Source: Streptomyces sp. V3I7 (lineage in GTDB: Bacteria; Actinomycetota; Actinomycetes; Streptomycetales; Streptomycetaceae). Taken from it: a DNA stretch of 64,000 nucleotides. The translations under genes were made by a program, and so were the position numbers. Each line of letters begins with the position of its first letter. The stretch's first letter is position 1. Where the stretch lies: NCBI RefSeq assembly GCF_030817495.1, contig NZ_JAUSZK010000001.1, forward strand, positions 2,149,001-2,213,000, given 5' to 3'. The notes under the pieces are model-generated. The model did not search any database. It was given only the letters and a program-made list of their open reading frames with translations, and was not told the DNA's origin. Shown in pieces: positions 17,625 through 28,513 of this stretch.

Positions 17625-18137
17625 ATGAGCACTGCATCCACCCCCAGACCCACCCGCCGCCCCGGCATCGGGGACTTCGACTTCCTGGTGGGAACCTGGG
17701 ACGTGACGAACCGGCGGCTGGTCGAGCCGCTGAGCGGCGACACCGAGTGGGACGAGTTCCCGGGCTGGGTGGTGTGCCACGGCACCCTGTTCGGCGGTGC
17801 GGCCAACCTGGACGAGATCGCCTTCCCGACCAAGACGTTCAACGGTCTGACACTGCGCCTGTTCGACCCGGTGCGCGAGGAATGGTCGCTGAACTGGGTG
17901 AGCAGTCGTACCGGACTGCTCCAGCCGCCGGTCTTCGGTCGGTTCGGCGACGACGGCCGGGGCGAGTTCTACGGCGACGACACCCACGAGGGCACTCCCG
18001 TGCGCTGCCGCTTCATCTGGTCGGGGATCACGCCGCTCTCGGCGCGCTGGGAGCAGGCGTTCTCGACGGACGGCGGGCAGAGCTGGGAGACCAACTGGAC
18101 CATGGACTTCCGGCGCACCGGGCAGGTCCCGGCGTGA
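17625..18137 (+). CDS. DUF1579-like (lipocalin-like) hypothetical protein
   Basis: A 170-residue cytoplasmic protein beginning 'FDFLVGTWDVTNRRLVEPL', the G-T-W entry of calycin/lipocalin-like DUF1579 relatives. Strands run through 'CHGTLFGGAANLDEIAFP', 'LRLFDPVREEWSLNWVSS' and 'GRGEFYGDDTHEGTPVRCRF' to a C-terminal 'WEQAFSTDGGQSWETNW'. Its function is unknown; it may bind a small ligand. The ATG at 17625 is preceded by AAGGAC. It overlaps the APC permease start (GTGA), so they form an operon, divergent from the WYL regulator. Confidence 0.8.
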   Translation: MSTASTPRPTRRPGIGDFDFLVGTWDVTNRRLVEPLSGDTEWDEFPGWVVCHGTLFGGAANLDEIAFPTKTFNGLTLRLFDPVREEWSLNWVSSRTGLLQPPVFGRFGDDGRGEFYGDDTHEGTPVRCRFIWSGITPLSARWEQAFSTDGGQSWETNWTMDFRRTGQVPA

Positions 18138-19465
18138 CGGGGAACGTCACCGGGAAGTCGCCGGCGCACGTGGGCGCCGACGCCCGCGTCCCGGTCCGAC
18201 CGGCCGGACGGCTGACCGTCTGGCAGGGGACCGCGCTGTACGTCGGCGCGGTCCTCGGCACCGGCGTGATCGCGCTCCCCGCCCTCGCCGCGCGGGCGGC
18301 GGGACCGGCGTCCCTGCTGGCCTGGCTGGGCATGGTCCTGCTGTCGGTGCCGCTCGCGGCCACCTTCTCGGCGCTGGGCGCCCGGTACCCGGACGGTGGC
18401 GGCGTCTCCACCTACGTGCGGCACGCCTTCGGCGGGCGGGCCGCGGCGGTGGTCGGCTGGTGTTTCTACTTCGCCGTACCGGCGGGATGCCCGGCGGCGG
18501 GGATGTTCGCCGGCGCCTACGTCGCGAACGCGCTCGGCGGCGGCCGGCTCACGGTGGCGCTCACGGCCCCGGTGCTGCTCGTCGTCGTCACGGTGGCCAA
18601 CGGCTTCGGACTGAGGGTGTCGGGCCGACTGCAACTCGTCCTCGCCGTCCTGCTCGTCACGCTGCTGCTGGCCGCCGTGGCCGCGGCGGTGCCCCACGCC
18701 CGCGTGGACAACCTGCGGCCGTTCGCCCCGCACGGCTGGGCCGCGGTCGGTTCGGCCGCGGCCCTGCTGGTCTGGAGCTTCGCGGGCTGGGAGGCCATCA
18801 CCCACCTGGCCGCCGACTTCCGCCGCCCCGCACGGGACCTGCCGCGCGCCGCTCTCATGGCGGTGGCCGTCGTCGGCGTGCTCTACCTGGCCGTCGCCGC
18901 CGCCGGCCTGCTCGTCCTCGGCCCGGCCGCCGGCACCACCGACGCCCCGCTGGCCGAACTGCTGGCGCTCGGGACCGGTGGAACCGCCCGTGGTCCGGCC
19001 GCGGTCGTCGCGGTGCTGCTCACGCTCGGCGTGATGAACTCCTACTTCGCGGGCGCGGCCAAGCTCGGCGCCGCGCTCGGCCGGGACGGCGCGCTGCCGT
19101 CGTGGCTCGCCCGGGGCAGCAGCGCCGGCGAGGTACCGCGGCGCAGCCTGGCCCTGGTGTCCGGCCTCGCGGCCGTCGCCCTCGCCGTCACCACCTTCGC
19201 CGGCGTGGGCCCCCAGCCGCTCGTCCTGCTCTCCACCGGCTCGTTCGTCACGGTCTACGCCCTGGGCACCGCCGCCGCCCTGCGCCTGCTGCCCCGCGGC
19301 ACCCTCCACCACCGCGCCGCTCTCCTCGCGCTCATCGCGGTAGCGGCCCTCCTCCTCATGACCGGCCGCTATCTCCTCTGGCCGCTGATCGTCACGGCGG
19401 GCGCACTGGGCTATGTGCGGTGGCGCAGGGAACGGGACAAGCGGCAGTCCCGGCGGGTGAGTTGA
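18134..19465 (+). CDS. Amino acid permease (APC superfamily)
   Basis: A 443-residue polytopic permease with about 12 hydrophobic helices. The helix-1 substrate loop 'GTALYVGAVLGTGVIALPAL' (G-x-G-V/I) and 'SFAGWEAITHLAADFRRPAR' (helix 6-loop) are typical of the YjeH/APC group of amino acid exporters. The GTG start overlaps the preceding stop, so it is coupled to the DUF1579-like gene. The substrate is unknown; hydrophobic amino acid export is the closest analogy. Confidence 0.88.
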   Translation: MTGNVTGKSPAHVGADARVPVRPAGRLTVWQGTALYVGAVLGTGVIALPALAARAAGPASLLAWLGMVLLSVPLAATFSALGARYPDGGGVSTYVRHAFGGRAAAVVGWCFYFAVPAGCPAAGMFAGAYVANALGGGRLTVALTAPVLLVVVTVANGFGLRVSGRLQLVLAVLLVTLLLAAVAAAVPHARVDNLRPFAPHGWAAVGSAAALLVWSFAGWEAITHLAADFRRPARDLPRAALMAVAVVGVLYLAVAAAGLLVLGPAAGTTDAPLAELLALGTGGTARGPAAVVAVLLTLGVMNSYFAGAAKLGAALGRDGALPSWLARGSSAGEVPRRSLALVSGLAAVALAVTTFAGVGPQPLVLLSTGSFVTVYALGTAAALRLLPRGTLHHRAALLALIAVAALLLMTGRYLLWPLIVTAGALGYVRWRRERDKRQSRRVS

Positions 19466-19473
19466 GGGCCCTC

Positions 19474-19639
19474 TCACTCCCCCTCGGCGGAAGTGCGGGC
19501 GAACCCCGCCAGGTTCCGCGGGCAGGCCCACACGTCGCGCGTCATCCGGTCCTCGTACCAGGAGCCCGCGTCCTCCTCGTCGGACGGGGCCGCCGCGCAC
19601 TCGGCGTCCCGGTCCGGGTGGGCCAGCTCCAGGACTTGA
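19474..19639 (-). pseudogene. 3' fragment of a hypothetical gene disrupted by an IS remnant
   Basis: About 53 codons ending in a normal stop: 'ELAHPDRDAECAAAPSDEED' then 'DAGSWYEDRMTRDVWACPRN' and a short acidic tail. There is no start codon or ribosome site. Upstream it joins directly to the palindromic end of an IS200/IS605-type remnant (19635-19840), beyond which the probable 5' half of the same gene resumes. The family was not recognised. Confidence 0.6.
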
Positions 19640-19840
19640 CTTGCTCCTCGGGCTGAAGCCCGAGGATTCTGGCCTTCTCGTCCGATGCTGTGCCGCTACG
19701 CGACACGAGGTTCGGGGGGAGAATCCGTGGCTTTCTGCTTCGTCGCGCTGCGCCGGGACGAGTCCTGGTCTTACCGGCGCTCCACAGGCTGCAACCGCCA
19801 GTCCGGCGGCCGTTTTGACGTTCTTCGCGGCAATACCGTG
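19635..19840 (-). mobile_element. Truncated 3' end of an IS200/IS605-family element (tnpB C-terminus plus hairpin)
   Basis: The minus strand encodes 'HGIAAKNVKTAAGLAVAACG', the hallmark C-terminal 'NAAKNILAAGLAVTACG' of TnpB, continuing through a Ser/Arg-rich tail. It is followed by the element-end hairpin CCTCGGGCTGAAGCCCGAGG (19646-19665, plus-strand orientation) and a terminal CAAGTCAA-like sequence. All of TnpB upstream of the C-terminus (RuvC residues, zinc finger) is gone, so it is inactive. Confidence 0.8.
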
Positions 19841-19959
19841 CCCGGTGCATCGCTGCCGTAGTAGTAGCCGTGCCGGATCCCGTCCCAGTCGGCTATGAGG
19901 GCGTCCCACTCGGCAGGAGTGGCCAGCGCCGGGACCTGGGTCTTCCCTGCTTCGGTCAT
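19841..19959 (-). pseudogene. 5' fragment of a hypothetical gene disrupted by an IS remnant
   Basis: Begins at an ATG (19959) and encodes 'TEAGKTQVPALATPAEWDAL' then 'IADWDGIRHGYYYGSD' before running into the IS remnant. The start at 19959 and the stop at 19474 are in the same reading frame, and the two halves lie on the same strand, so they are probably one gene broken by the insertion. The family was not recognised. Confidence 0.55.
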
Positions 19960-20054
19960 GATCCGAGAATGTCATGGGCTCGCTGCGGCTCGAGTTCCGC
20001 GTACGTCTGCTGTCTGCCGCCTGCGATGTCAGTGGCGGCTGCGACGCTGGCGGT

Positions 20055-20453
20055 ATGACTCCTTGGAACCTGCTCGATCTCGACAGCGCCCTGCGTGCCA
20101 GTTGGGCCGCCGACACCTGTTCACCCGATGACCAGGCCGACTGGCAGCCCGGCAACCCGGCCTGGGGGCACTGTGACATCACGGCCTTGGTCGTCAACGA
20201 CGTCTTCGGGGGTGATCTCATGCTTGGTGAAGTGCACCTCGACGGGGTCCAGCACGGCTTCCACTGGTGGAACCAGCTGCCCAGCGGGGTTGAACTCGAC
20301 CTGACGCGCGAGCAGTTCCGGCTCGGACAGGCCATCACCGCCGCCCGTGTCGTCGAGCGGCCGCCGGGTCCTCTGCCGCGCCGCTGGGAGGAGTACCTCC
20401 TTCTGCGTGAGCGCGTCGTCAAGCACCTCGGTCGCCTTCCGGAACCCGTTTGA
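20055..20453 (+). CDS. YunG-like family protein
   Basis: A 132-residue cytoplasmic protein. The signature 'DLDSALRASWAADTCSPDDQ' then 'NPAWGHCDITALVVNDVFGG' and 'HGFHWWNQLPSGVELDLTREQF' matches the YunG family (C-S-P...W-x-x-x-x-P-x-x-G-Q/H-C), small proteins of unknown function with a conserved Cys/His set that hints at a hydrolase-like fold. The ATG at 20055 follows a GCTGGCGGT spacer without a strong ribosome site. Confidence 0.82.
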   Translation: MTPWNLLDLDSALRASWAADTCSPDDQADWQPGNPAWGHCDITALVVNDVFGGDLMLGEVHLDGVQHGFHWWNQLPSGVELDLTREQFRLGQAITAARVVERPPGPLPRRWEEYLLLRERVVKHLGRLPEPV

Positions 20454-20484
20454 GTGGAGGTCCGGGTCGGCCTACGTTTCGTAC

Positions 20485-20850
20485 ATGGCTGACGAGAGCG
20501 AGAGTGCCGTACAAGCGGCCGTCGATGGGGAGTTGCGGCTGCTCGACCCTGAGGTGCGTGCTTCTCCGGCGCTGGTGCTGGAGCTCCTGGATCGGGACTT
20601 CACCGAGATCGGAGCGTCGGGACGCTGGTGGGACGCCGAGTCGATCCTCACGGTGACGAGTGCGGGAACAGTGTCGCCGGAGTCCCCGGTCGAGGTCAGC
20701 CGGATGTAAGGAACGGTCCTTGCTCCGGGCGTCGTTCACTTGACGTACTTCGCCGACAACCAGGGGCGCAGGGTCTGGCGGAGTTCCGTGTGGCGGCTGA
20801 CGGAAGCAGGCTGGCGCCTGTGCTTCCATCAGGGAACCTTGGCCGGCTGA
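20485..20850 (+). pseudogene. DUF4440 / NTF2-like gene with premature TAA
   Basis: The ATG at 20485 opens a frame (MADESESAVQAAVDGELRLL... 'ELLDRDFTEIGASGRWWDAE') that stops at TAA 20707-20709. The same frame then continues without a shift: 'GTVLAPGVVHLTYFADNQGR', 'RVWRSSVWRLTEAGWRLCFH', 'QGTLAG', stop at 20850. The combined 121-residue product is a full-length DUF4440/NTF2-like protein with the expected C-terminal 'RSSVWR..GWRLxFHQGT'. A single nonsense codon therefore splits it. A TAA is unusual at this GC, and a sequencing error should be excluded. Confidence 0.75.
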
Positions 20851-20930
20851 CGAGGAGGCGAGGGGGAGGGGACGTCGTAGACGCCCCCTCTGAAAGGGCT
20901 ACGCCTTGAGCGCCTCGTACGTCACCGTTC

Positions 20931-22559
20931 CTAATCAGTGAGCAGGAGTGAGTCTTGGGCCCATACCTGGTCACTGCGGACATCCCGAACGGTTTTGGGT
21001 GTCCTGGTCGCCCGCGTACTCGCCGCGTCCGGCTGCACGGATCGTGTCCGTGGTCCGGGGATGCGGGGGCGGGTTTCCTCACGCTCAAGGGCTTCCGGTC
21101 CGGCCTGGGCGGTCCGATGCCCGCGACGATCGCTCTGGTCGTTGCGGGGCGGTGCCGTCCGTCGCCGGATCGGGTGTCCTTGGGCGCGTCGCCCGATCGC
21201 GATGCTTGCCGCATCGTGACGGGTCGTCTTACGGGTCTTGCTGGTGAGGGGCTTCTGCCAGTGCTGAGCGCCCCACTTGCTGGTGTAGGCCGGATCGACA
21301 GCGATGATCGCGATACCGGTGGCGTCGGCCATCGACGTCAAGCGAGCGCGGAGCCTGCCGGTGGGCATACCGGAGATGAGCTGCCGGAACTTGCGGCGCC
21401 GGCCGTTCTTCTCCCTGGTCTTCTCGGCCTGGAAGTCGAGGTCTTCGACCGCGATGGCCTTCACGCCGCAGGTCTTGGCCCAGTTCAGAAGCCGGGACAG
21501 GGCGTGGCGGACCTGGGCGTCTCGGTGGTCGGCCGACCCGCTGAGGTCGTAGGAGAAGCGGCGGGGCTGCCCGGTCGGGTTGCCGCAGGTGTCGAGGCGC
21601 CAGGCCGCGAGGTGATCAGCGTTGGTGTCCACACCGATCACACCGTGAGCCAGGGCGGCATCCAGCGGGATGGTCTTCGACGGCGGGATCTGCCAGGAAG
21701 CGGTCAGGTACCAGCGGTCCTTGGCCACGTCCAGGTGGATGCGGTAGGCGACTGCCCGGTTGGCCTCGATGCGGTCGGCCCACTGCGTACCCCGGTGCGG
21801 AAACCGCGCCTTGGCGGCGAGTACGTACCGGCCGTGCTTGGCGTTGGCGTACTCGGCGAGGGGAGCCGGGAGCTTGATGGACACCTCGCCGTCCGGGGCG
21901 ACTCGGATGGTTTCGTTCCCGAAGCGCTTGCCGGACTCGCCGTCGGCCTGGAGGAACCAGCGTTCCGCCTCCCACCGTGTCCGCCACTCGGCCTCGGTGA
22001 GCTGCGCGGCGTCGAGGTTGTGACGGTTGCCCGCAAGGCGCTTGCCGCCCCGCACGACGTGCACGACGCCCTCTTCGCGGTCGGCTCGCTCCCGCTCAAG
22101 GCGTTCTTCGAGGACATGCAGGCGACGGGCCTTGTGGAACCACTCGTTCTTCGAGCGGTACCCGCCTGGAGCCTTCTTGGTGCCCTTCTCCCCGATGGGC
22201 TGGGACAGACGGTGCCGAATCGTCGTGAGACCTGCTTCGAGGCCCTGGACGTGCGCGAGCTGGCAGCGGCGGGACAAGGCCCACTGGTCGTGCGTTGCCT
22301 TTGTGATCGCCCCCGCCCAGCGGGACGACGACTCAGAGGTCAGGCTCTTCTTCCGGGCCGCCCACGTGTCCGTGGAGTGTTCCAGGCCGTCCGCGCATCG
22401 GGCCTTGAGATCGCGGGAGGCAAGCGACCCGAGGTGCGCGCCTACCAGTCGCAGCACCTTCTCGTCGGCGGGTGTCAGGCCCTTGAGGCGGTCGCGAATC
22501 GCCACACCGGATGGCCCGAGGGCAACTAACGGCGCGGCGATCGGGCGGAGGTCAGCCAT
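20931..22559 (-). CDS. tnpB: TnpB-like RuvC nuclease of an IS607-type element (no zinc finger)
   Basis: A 542-residue TnpB relative with an intact RuvC triad: D311 ('IGVDTNADH'), E372 ('IAVEDLDF') and D449 ('RHDAASIAIGRR'). It is longer than ordinary TnpB (~380-420) and lacks the C-x2-C zinc ribbon normally sitting between E and the last D; that place holds 'YTSKWGAQHWQKPLTSKT'. The ATG at 22559 overlaps the tnpA stop (ATGGCTGA). The basic, Pro-rich C-terminal ~90 residues ('RRTAPPRNDQSDRRGHRTAQ' onward) have a composition unlike the core and probably overlap an RNA scaffold. The likely role is as an RNA-guided nuclease that maintains the element. Confidence 0.85.
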   Translation of the reverse strand: MADLRPIAAPLVALGPSGVAIRDRLKGLTPADEKVLRLVGAHLGSLASRDLKARCADGLEHSTDTWAARKKSLTSESSSRWAGAITKATHDQWALSRRCQLAHVQGLEAGLTTIRHRLSQPIGEKGTKKAPGGYRSKNEWFHKARRLHVLEERLERERADREEGVVHVVRGGKRLAGNRHNLDAAQLTEAEWRTRWEAERWFLQADGESGKRFGNETIRVAPDGEVSIKLPAPLAEYANAKHGRYVLAAKARFPHRGTQWADRIEANRAVAYRIHLDVAKDRWYLTASWQIPPSKTIPLDAALAHGVIGVDTNADHLAAWRLDTCGNPTGQPRRFSYDLSGSADHRDAQVRHALSRLLNWAKTCGVKAIAVEDLDFQAEKTREKNGRRRKFRQLISGMPTGRLRARLTSMADATGIAIIAVDPAYTSKWGAQHWQKPLTSKTRKTTRHDAASIAIGRRAQGHPIRRRTAPPRNDQSDRRGHRTAQAGPEALEREETRPRIPGPRTRSVQPDAASTRATRTPKTVRDVRSDQVWAQDSLLLTD

Positions 22560-23151
22560 GTTCGGCGGCCTCCAGCGCCTTGCGGGCGCGGTTCTTCGCC
22601 GACCTGCGCCCGTACAGGCGGGCACAGAACGAGGTCAGCACCTCCACCATGTCCCGCACCAGGTCGTCTTCGACCTCGCCGTCGTCCAGCACCAGCAGCC
22701 GACGGCCCGTCGCGGACAAGGCGGCCTCGACAAGCTCGACGTTCATCCGGCCGAGCCGGTCCTTGTGCTCCACCACCACGCAGGTCACGTTCGGGTCGGC
22801 CAGCAGACGCCGGGCCTTGGAACGGCAGCCGTTCATCCCGGAAGCGATCTCCGCCTCAACACGAACGATTCGGTGACCGGCCTTCGCCGCCCACGCCGAC
22901 AGCCGTGTGACCTGGCGTTCCAGATCGGTCTTCTGATCGTGCGAGGACACCCGGGCATACAGGCCCAGACCACCGATGACCTCGGGCGTGGTGTTCGCGT
23001 CAATGTTCACCAGAATCGTACGCGGCCCGACCCGCTGAGCCGGCACCGGCAATATCCCCTCACGGAACCAGCGATACGCGGTCTGCGGATGCACGCCCTG
23101 CGTCTTCGCCCATTCCGTCAGATTCACGCTCTGACAACGACACTCACTCAT
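22552..23151 (-). CDS. tnpA: IS607-family serine recombinase (transposase)
   Basis: A 199-residue transposase. The N-terminal MerR-like HTH ('NLTEWAKTQGVHPQTAYRWF', residues 10-29) is fused to a resolvase catalytic domain with the nucleophile S69 in 'LYARVSSHDQKTDLERQV', plus 'VVVEHKDRLGRMNVELVEAA' and the C-terminal 'SFCARLYGRRSAKNRARK'. It looks intact. Its stop overlaps the tnpB start by 8 bp, so the two genes are translated as a unit. Confidence 0.93.
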   Translation of the reverse strand: MSECRCQSVNLTEWAKTQGVHPQTAYRWFREGILPVPAQRVGPRTILVNIDANTTPEVIGGLGLYARVSSHDQKTDLERQVTRLSAWAAKAGHRIVRVEAEIASGMNGCRSKARRLLADPNVTCVVVEHKDRLGRMNVELVEAALSATGRRLLVLDDGEVEDDLVRDMVEVLTSFCARLYGRRSAKNRARKALEAAEHG

Positions 23152-23163
23152 ACATGGTTACGC

Positions 23164-24105
23164 TCACTCACCCGACTTCAAGGACCAGCAGGTGGAGACC
23201 CCGGTCAGCCGCTCCGACGCCTCCCAAAGCAGCTTCGACGTCTGGTCGTTGCGCGTCCAGCTCGTCCGCCAGGACAGGGCCGGTGCGCCGCGCCACATCG
23301 CGAAGCTCGGGCCGTAGAAGGAGTCAGGGCCGGCCGCCGGGTCGGTGGCGGCTCGGAGCGTGGGCAGCGCGCCCGCTTCCGCGGACTGGGCGAAGACCCG
23401 GTTGCCGAGCTCCATCAGCTGCTCGGCACGCCTACGCCCCTCCGCCTTCGGACCCGCCGTCTGGAGATTGGTGGCCGCGTAGCCGGGGTGGGCGGCGGTC
23501 GCGGTCACGTCGGCGCCGGTGGCCGCCAGGCGGCGGGCCAGCTCGTGGGTGAAGAGGAGGTTGGCGGTCTTGGAGCGGCCGTAGGAGATCCAACGGCGGT
23601 ACCCGCGCTCGCTGTTGAGGTCGCCGAGGTCGATGTTGGACAGGGCGTGCAGCATGCTCGACACGGTCACGACCCGCGCGCCGGGCACCGCCAGCAGCCT
23701 GGGCAACAGCAGCCCCGTGAGGGCGAAGTGGCCCAGGTGGTTGACGCCGAACTGGGTCTCGAAGCCGTCCGCGGTCGTGCCGTACGGCGGCGCCATCACG
23801 CCCGCGTTGTTGACGAGCAGGTCGAGACGGTCGTACGGGAGGGCCTGCGCGAACTGCCGTACCGACGCGAGGTCCCCGAGGTCCAGCTGCCGGAACTCGG
23901 CCGTGGCGCCCGGCACTTCGGCAGCGAGACGCCCGGCCGCCTCGGCGCCCCGCGCCTCGCTGCGGCAGGCGAGCACCACACGCGCCCCCTTGCGCGCCAG
24001 CTCGCGCGCGGTGACGTACCCGAGCCCGCTGTTGGCCCCGGTGACGACGGCCACCCGGCCGGTCAGATCAGGGATGTCGGTCACGTTCCAGGCCGCACTG
24101 CTCAC
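23164..24105 (-). CDS. Short-chain dehydrogenase/reductase (retinol dehydrogenase-like)
   Basis: A 313-residue NAD(P)-dependent SDR with 'VVTGANSGLG' at residues ~20-29, 'LVNNAGVMAPPYG' (~95) and the catalytic 'YGRSKTANLLF' (~175). The substrate is unknown; the family acts on lipophilic alcohols and aldehydes. The GTG at 24105 (V-SSAAWNVTD) follows AAGGAAGG. Relatives end shortly after 'LWEASERLTGV'; here the last residues 'STCWSLKSGE' come from sequence abutting the IS607 element, whose terminus lies 1-3 bp beyond the stop, so the C-terminus was probably altered by the insertion. Confidence 0.88.
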   Translation of the reverse strand: MSSAAWNVTDIPDLTGRVAVVTGANSGLGYVTARELARKGARVVLACRSEARGAEAAGRLAAEVPGATAEFRQLDLGDLASVRQFAQALPYDRLDLLVNNAGVMAPPYGTTADGFETQFGVNHLGHFALTGLLLPRLLAVPGARVVTVSSMLHALSNIDLGDLNSERGYRRWISYGRSKTANLLFTHELARRLAATGADVTATAAHPGYAATNLQTAGPKAEGRRRAEQLMELGNRVFAQSAEAGALPTLRAATDPAAGPDSFYGPSFAMWRGAPALSWRTSWTRNDQTSKLLWEASERLTGVSTCWSLKSGE

Positions 24106-24170
24106 GAGTCGGTCACCTTCCTTGGCGGGGGCCGGTCGTGCCCGAGCGTACGTGCAGCCGGACATGCGGA

Positions 24171-24205
24171 AAGGGGCGGCACCCCCGCACAGGGTGCCGC
24201 CCCTT
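24171..24205. terminator. Hairpin terminator downstream of ppdK
   Basis: AAGGGGCGGCACCC, a 7-nt loop, then GGGTGCCGCCCCTT: a perfect 14-bp stem. It lies between the ppdK stop (24279) and the upstream side of the SDR gene, and is followed on the minus strand by the SDR promoter region. Confidence 0.88.
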
Positions 24206-24278
24206 CCATCGGGCGCCGGAGCCGGCGTCGATCGGTTGAGGGTCGGGGACCTTCACCGGCTCCGGGTTCAGTGGAGGG

Positions 24279-27026
<2,748 letters not shown>

Positions 27027-27258
27027 GGTTCTCGACTCCTCGAGGACGCGATGGCTGCCCTGACGGCCAGGAACATACCCAGATCGAAGGCGTCTGGGTA
27101 CATCCAGCAGCGCCTCATACGCCCGTAACCAGCCGTCTGCCACAGGATCGAAAGTCAAGGCGCGGAGAGCGCCGGACTCAGACTGTCTTCATTTCTTGAA
27201 CGAATGAGCCCTTCTAGGCCTTCTTTTCGCTCACATGAGCAGCTCTCTCTACGTTTGA

Positions 27259-27273
27259 GTTCAAGTATTGAAC
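27259..27273. promoter_or_regulatory. Palindrome GTTCAA-gta-TTGAAC, possible operator
   Basis: A perfect 6-3-6 inverted repeat in an AT-richer stretch (27180-27275) upstream of ppdK. A related TTGAAC occurs at 27196-27201. It is a candidate protein-binding site or -35-containing promoter for ppdK transcription; which regulator binds is unknown. Confidence 0.4.
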
Positions 27274-27277
27274 GCAC

Positions 27278-27304
27278 AAGGGGTGGCACCCAGTGCCACC
27301 CCTT
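27278..27304. terminator. Hairpin terminator
   Basis: AAGGGGTGGCAC, CCA loop, GTGCCACCCCTT: a perfect 12-bp stem. No intact gene ends here on either strand. It may have belonged to a gene lost from the decayed region to the right. Confidence 0.8.
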
Positions 27305-27539
27305 GGAGAAGTACAGTCGCCGCCGATTCGCTCATCTGAGCGCAACCCTTATCAAGGGTGGCGATAATCACGCTGCCACAGGCGGCCGCTTTTCACCATG
27401 CGGACCGCCCACGGGACTCCGAGCGGGCCGCGCGTGCACGGGGAGCGGGAGCGGGCAGACGTCCTCGAGAGAGGATCGTGCGCACCGCCGTTCGGCTGGA
27501 CCGTCGCCCTCGCGCTGGATCTGCTCCCCGTGCTTCCTG

Positions 27540-28360
27540 GGGCCAGCGGCTGAGGTGCCGGGCGTCCCGGACGAAGAGCCCCTCGGGGTCCGGCGCCCGG
27601 CGCCTGGTGTGGACCCTCGACCTCGAACCGCACGGCACGGCCGAGGTGGTGGTGCGGGTGCTGGCCCGGCCGCACGGCGAGCGGCGGGCCCGGCGCCATC
27701 TGCTCGGCCGACGGCACGCGCGCGAGCGGCCCGGTGATGGCGGCGGGCGCGCAGGGCTACGCCTACGACGCGTTGCGCCGTACGGCATGGCTCGCGCGCA
27801 CCGTCTGGCAGGACCAGTCCTACGCGGCCCTGCTGGAACAGGCGGCCGCCGACCTGCGCGACCGCTTCCAGCGGGACTTCTGGATGCCGGACCTCTCCTT
27901 CCCGGCGCTGGCGCTGGACGGCCACGGCCGCCAGGTCGACGCGCTGGCCTCGGACGCGGGGCATCTGCTGTGGTCGGGGCTGCTGGACAAGGAGTACGGC
28001 GAGGTGGTGGGCCGCCGTCTGCTGGAGCCGGACTTCTTCTCCGGCTGGGGCGTACGTACGCTCGCCTCGGGCCAGCCGGCGTACCACCCGCTCTCGTACC
28101 ACCGGGGCTCGGTCTGGCCGCACGACAACGCTCTGATCGCGCTCGGCCTGTCCCGCTACGGCCTCCACGACGAGGCCCGCGCGGTCGCCCAGGCCCTGGT
28201 CGACGCGGCCGCTACCACCGCCCACCGGCTGCCCGAACTTCTCGCGGGGTACGACCGGACGGCCCATCCGCGACCGGTACCGTTCCCGCACGCCTGCGTC
28301 CGCGAGTCCCGCTCGGCGGCGGCTCCGCTGGCGCTGCTGACGGCGGTGGGCGGCGCGTAG
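27540..28360 (+). pseudogene. Scrambled remnant of a glycogen debranching / amylo-alpha-1,6-glucosidase gene
   Basis: The plus strand from 27734 encodes the C-terminal third of a GH-type debranching enzyme: 'GYAYDALRRTAWLARTVWQD', 'LDGHGRQVDALASDAGHLLW', 'YHPLSYHRGSVWPHDNALIA', with a normal end at 28360. In another plus frame at ~27600-27690 lies 'LVWTLDLEPHGTAEVVVRVL', a mid-domain piece. The N-terminal hallmark 'GLFVRDARHLSRW' is present only on the minus strand at ~27545-27590. Full-length relatives are ~650-720 residues, so most of the gene is deleted and part is inverted. Non-functional. Confidence 0.75.
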
Positions 28361-28513
28361 TACAGGATTGACGACCCGTTTGCCCGGTGTTTGCCGACGG
28401 CCGTGAACAGGGGCCGCCGGCCGGCCGTACGGAAGGACGGCGTGCTCCTGCCTCCCCAGCGTGGCCCGCCACCCATTCCCCCGCTCACGGTCTCGCACGG
28501 AAGGACCCCCGGG

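Larger units (their letters stand above)
20924..23162 (-). mobile_element. IS607-type element, complete (tnpA + zinc-finger-less tnpB)
   Basis: About 2.24 kb read on the minus strand. The left terminus (GTAACCATG..AGTGAGT, at 23162) is followed by a serine recombinase, an overlapping large TnpB-like gene, and the right terminus TAGGAACGGT ending at 20924. Both termini recur at the second copy (33715-35520), which defines the ends. There are no terminal inverted repeats or visible target duplication, as expected for serine-recombinase IS607 elements. It replaces the normal 3' end of the adjacent SDR gene. Confidence 0.85.
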
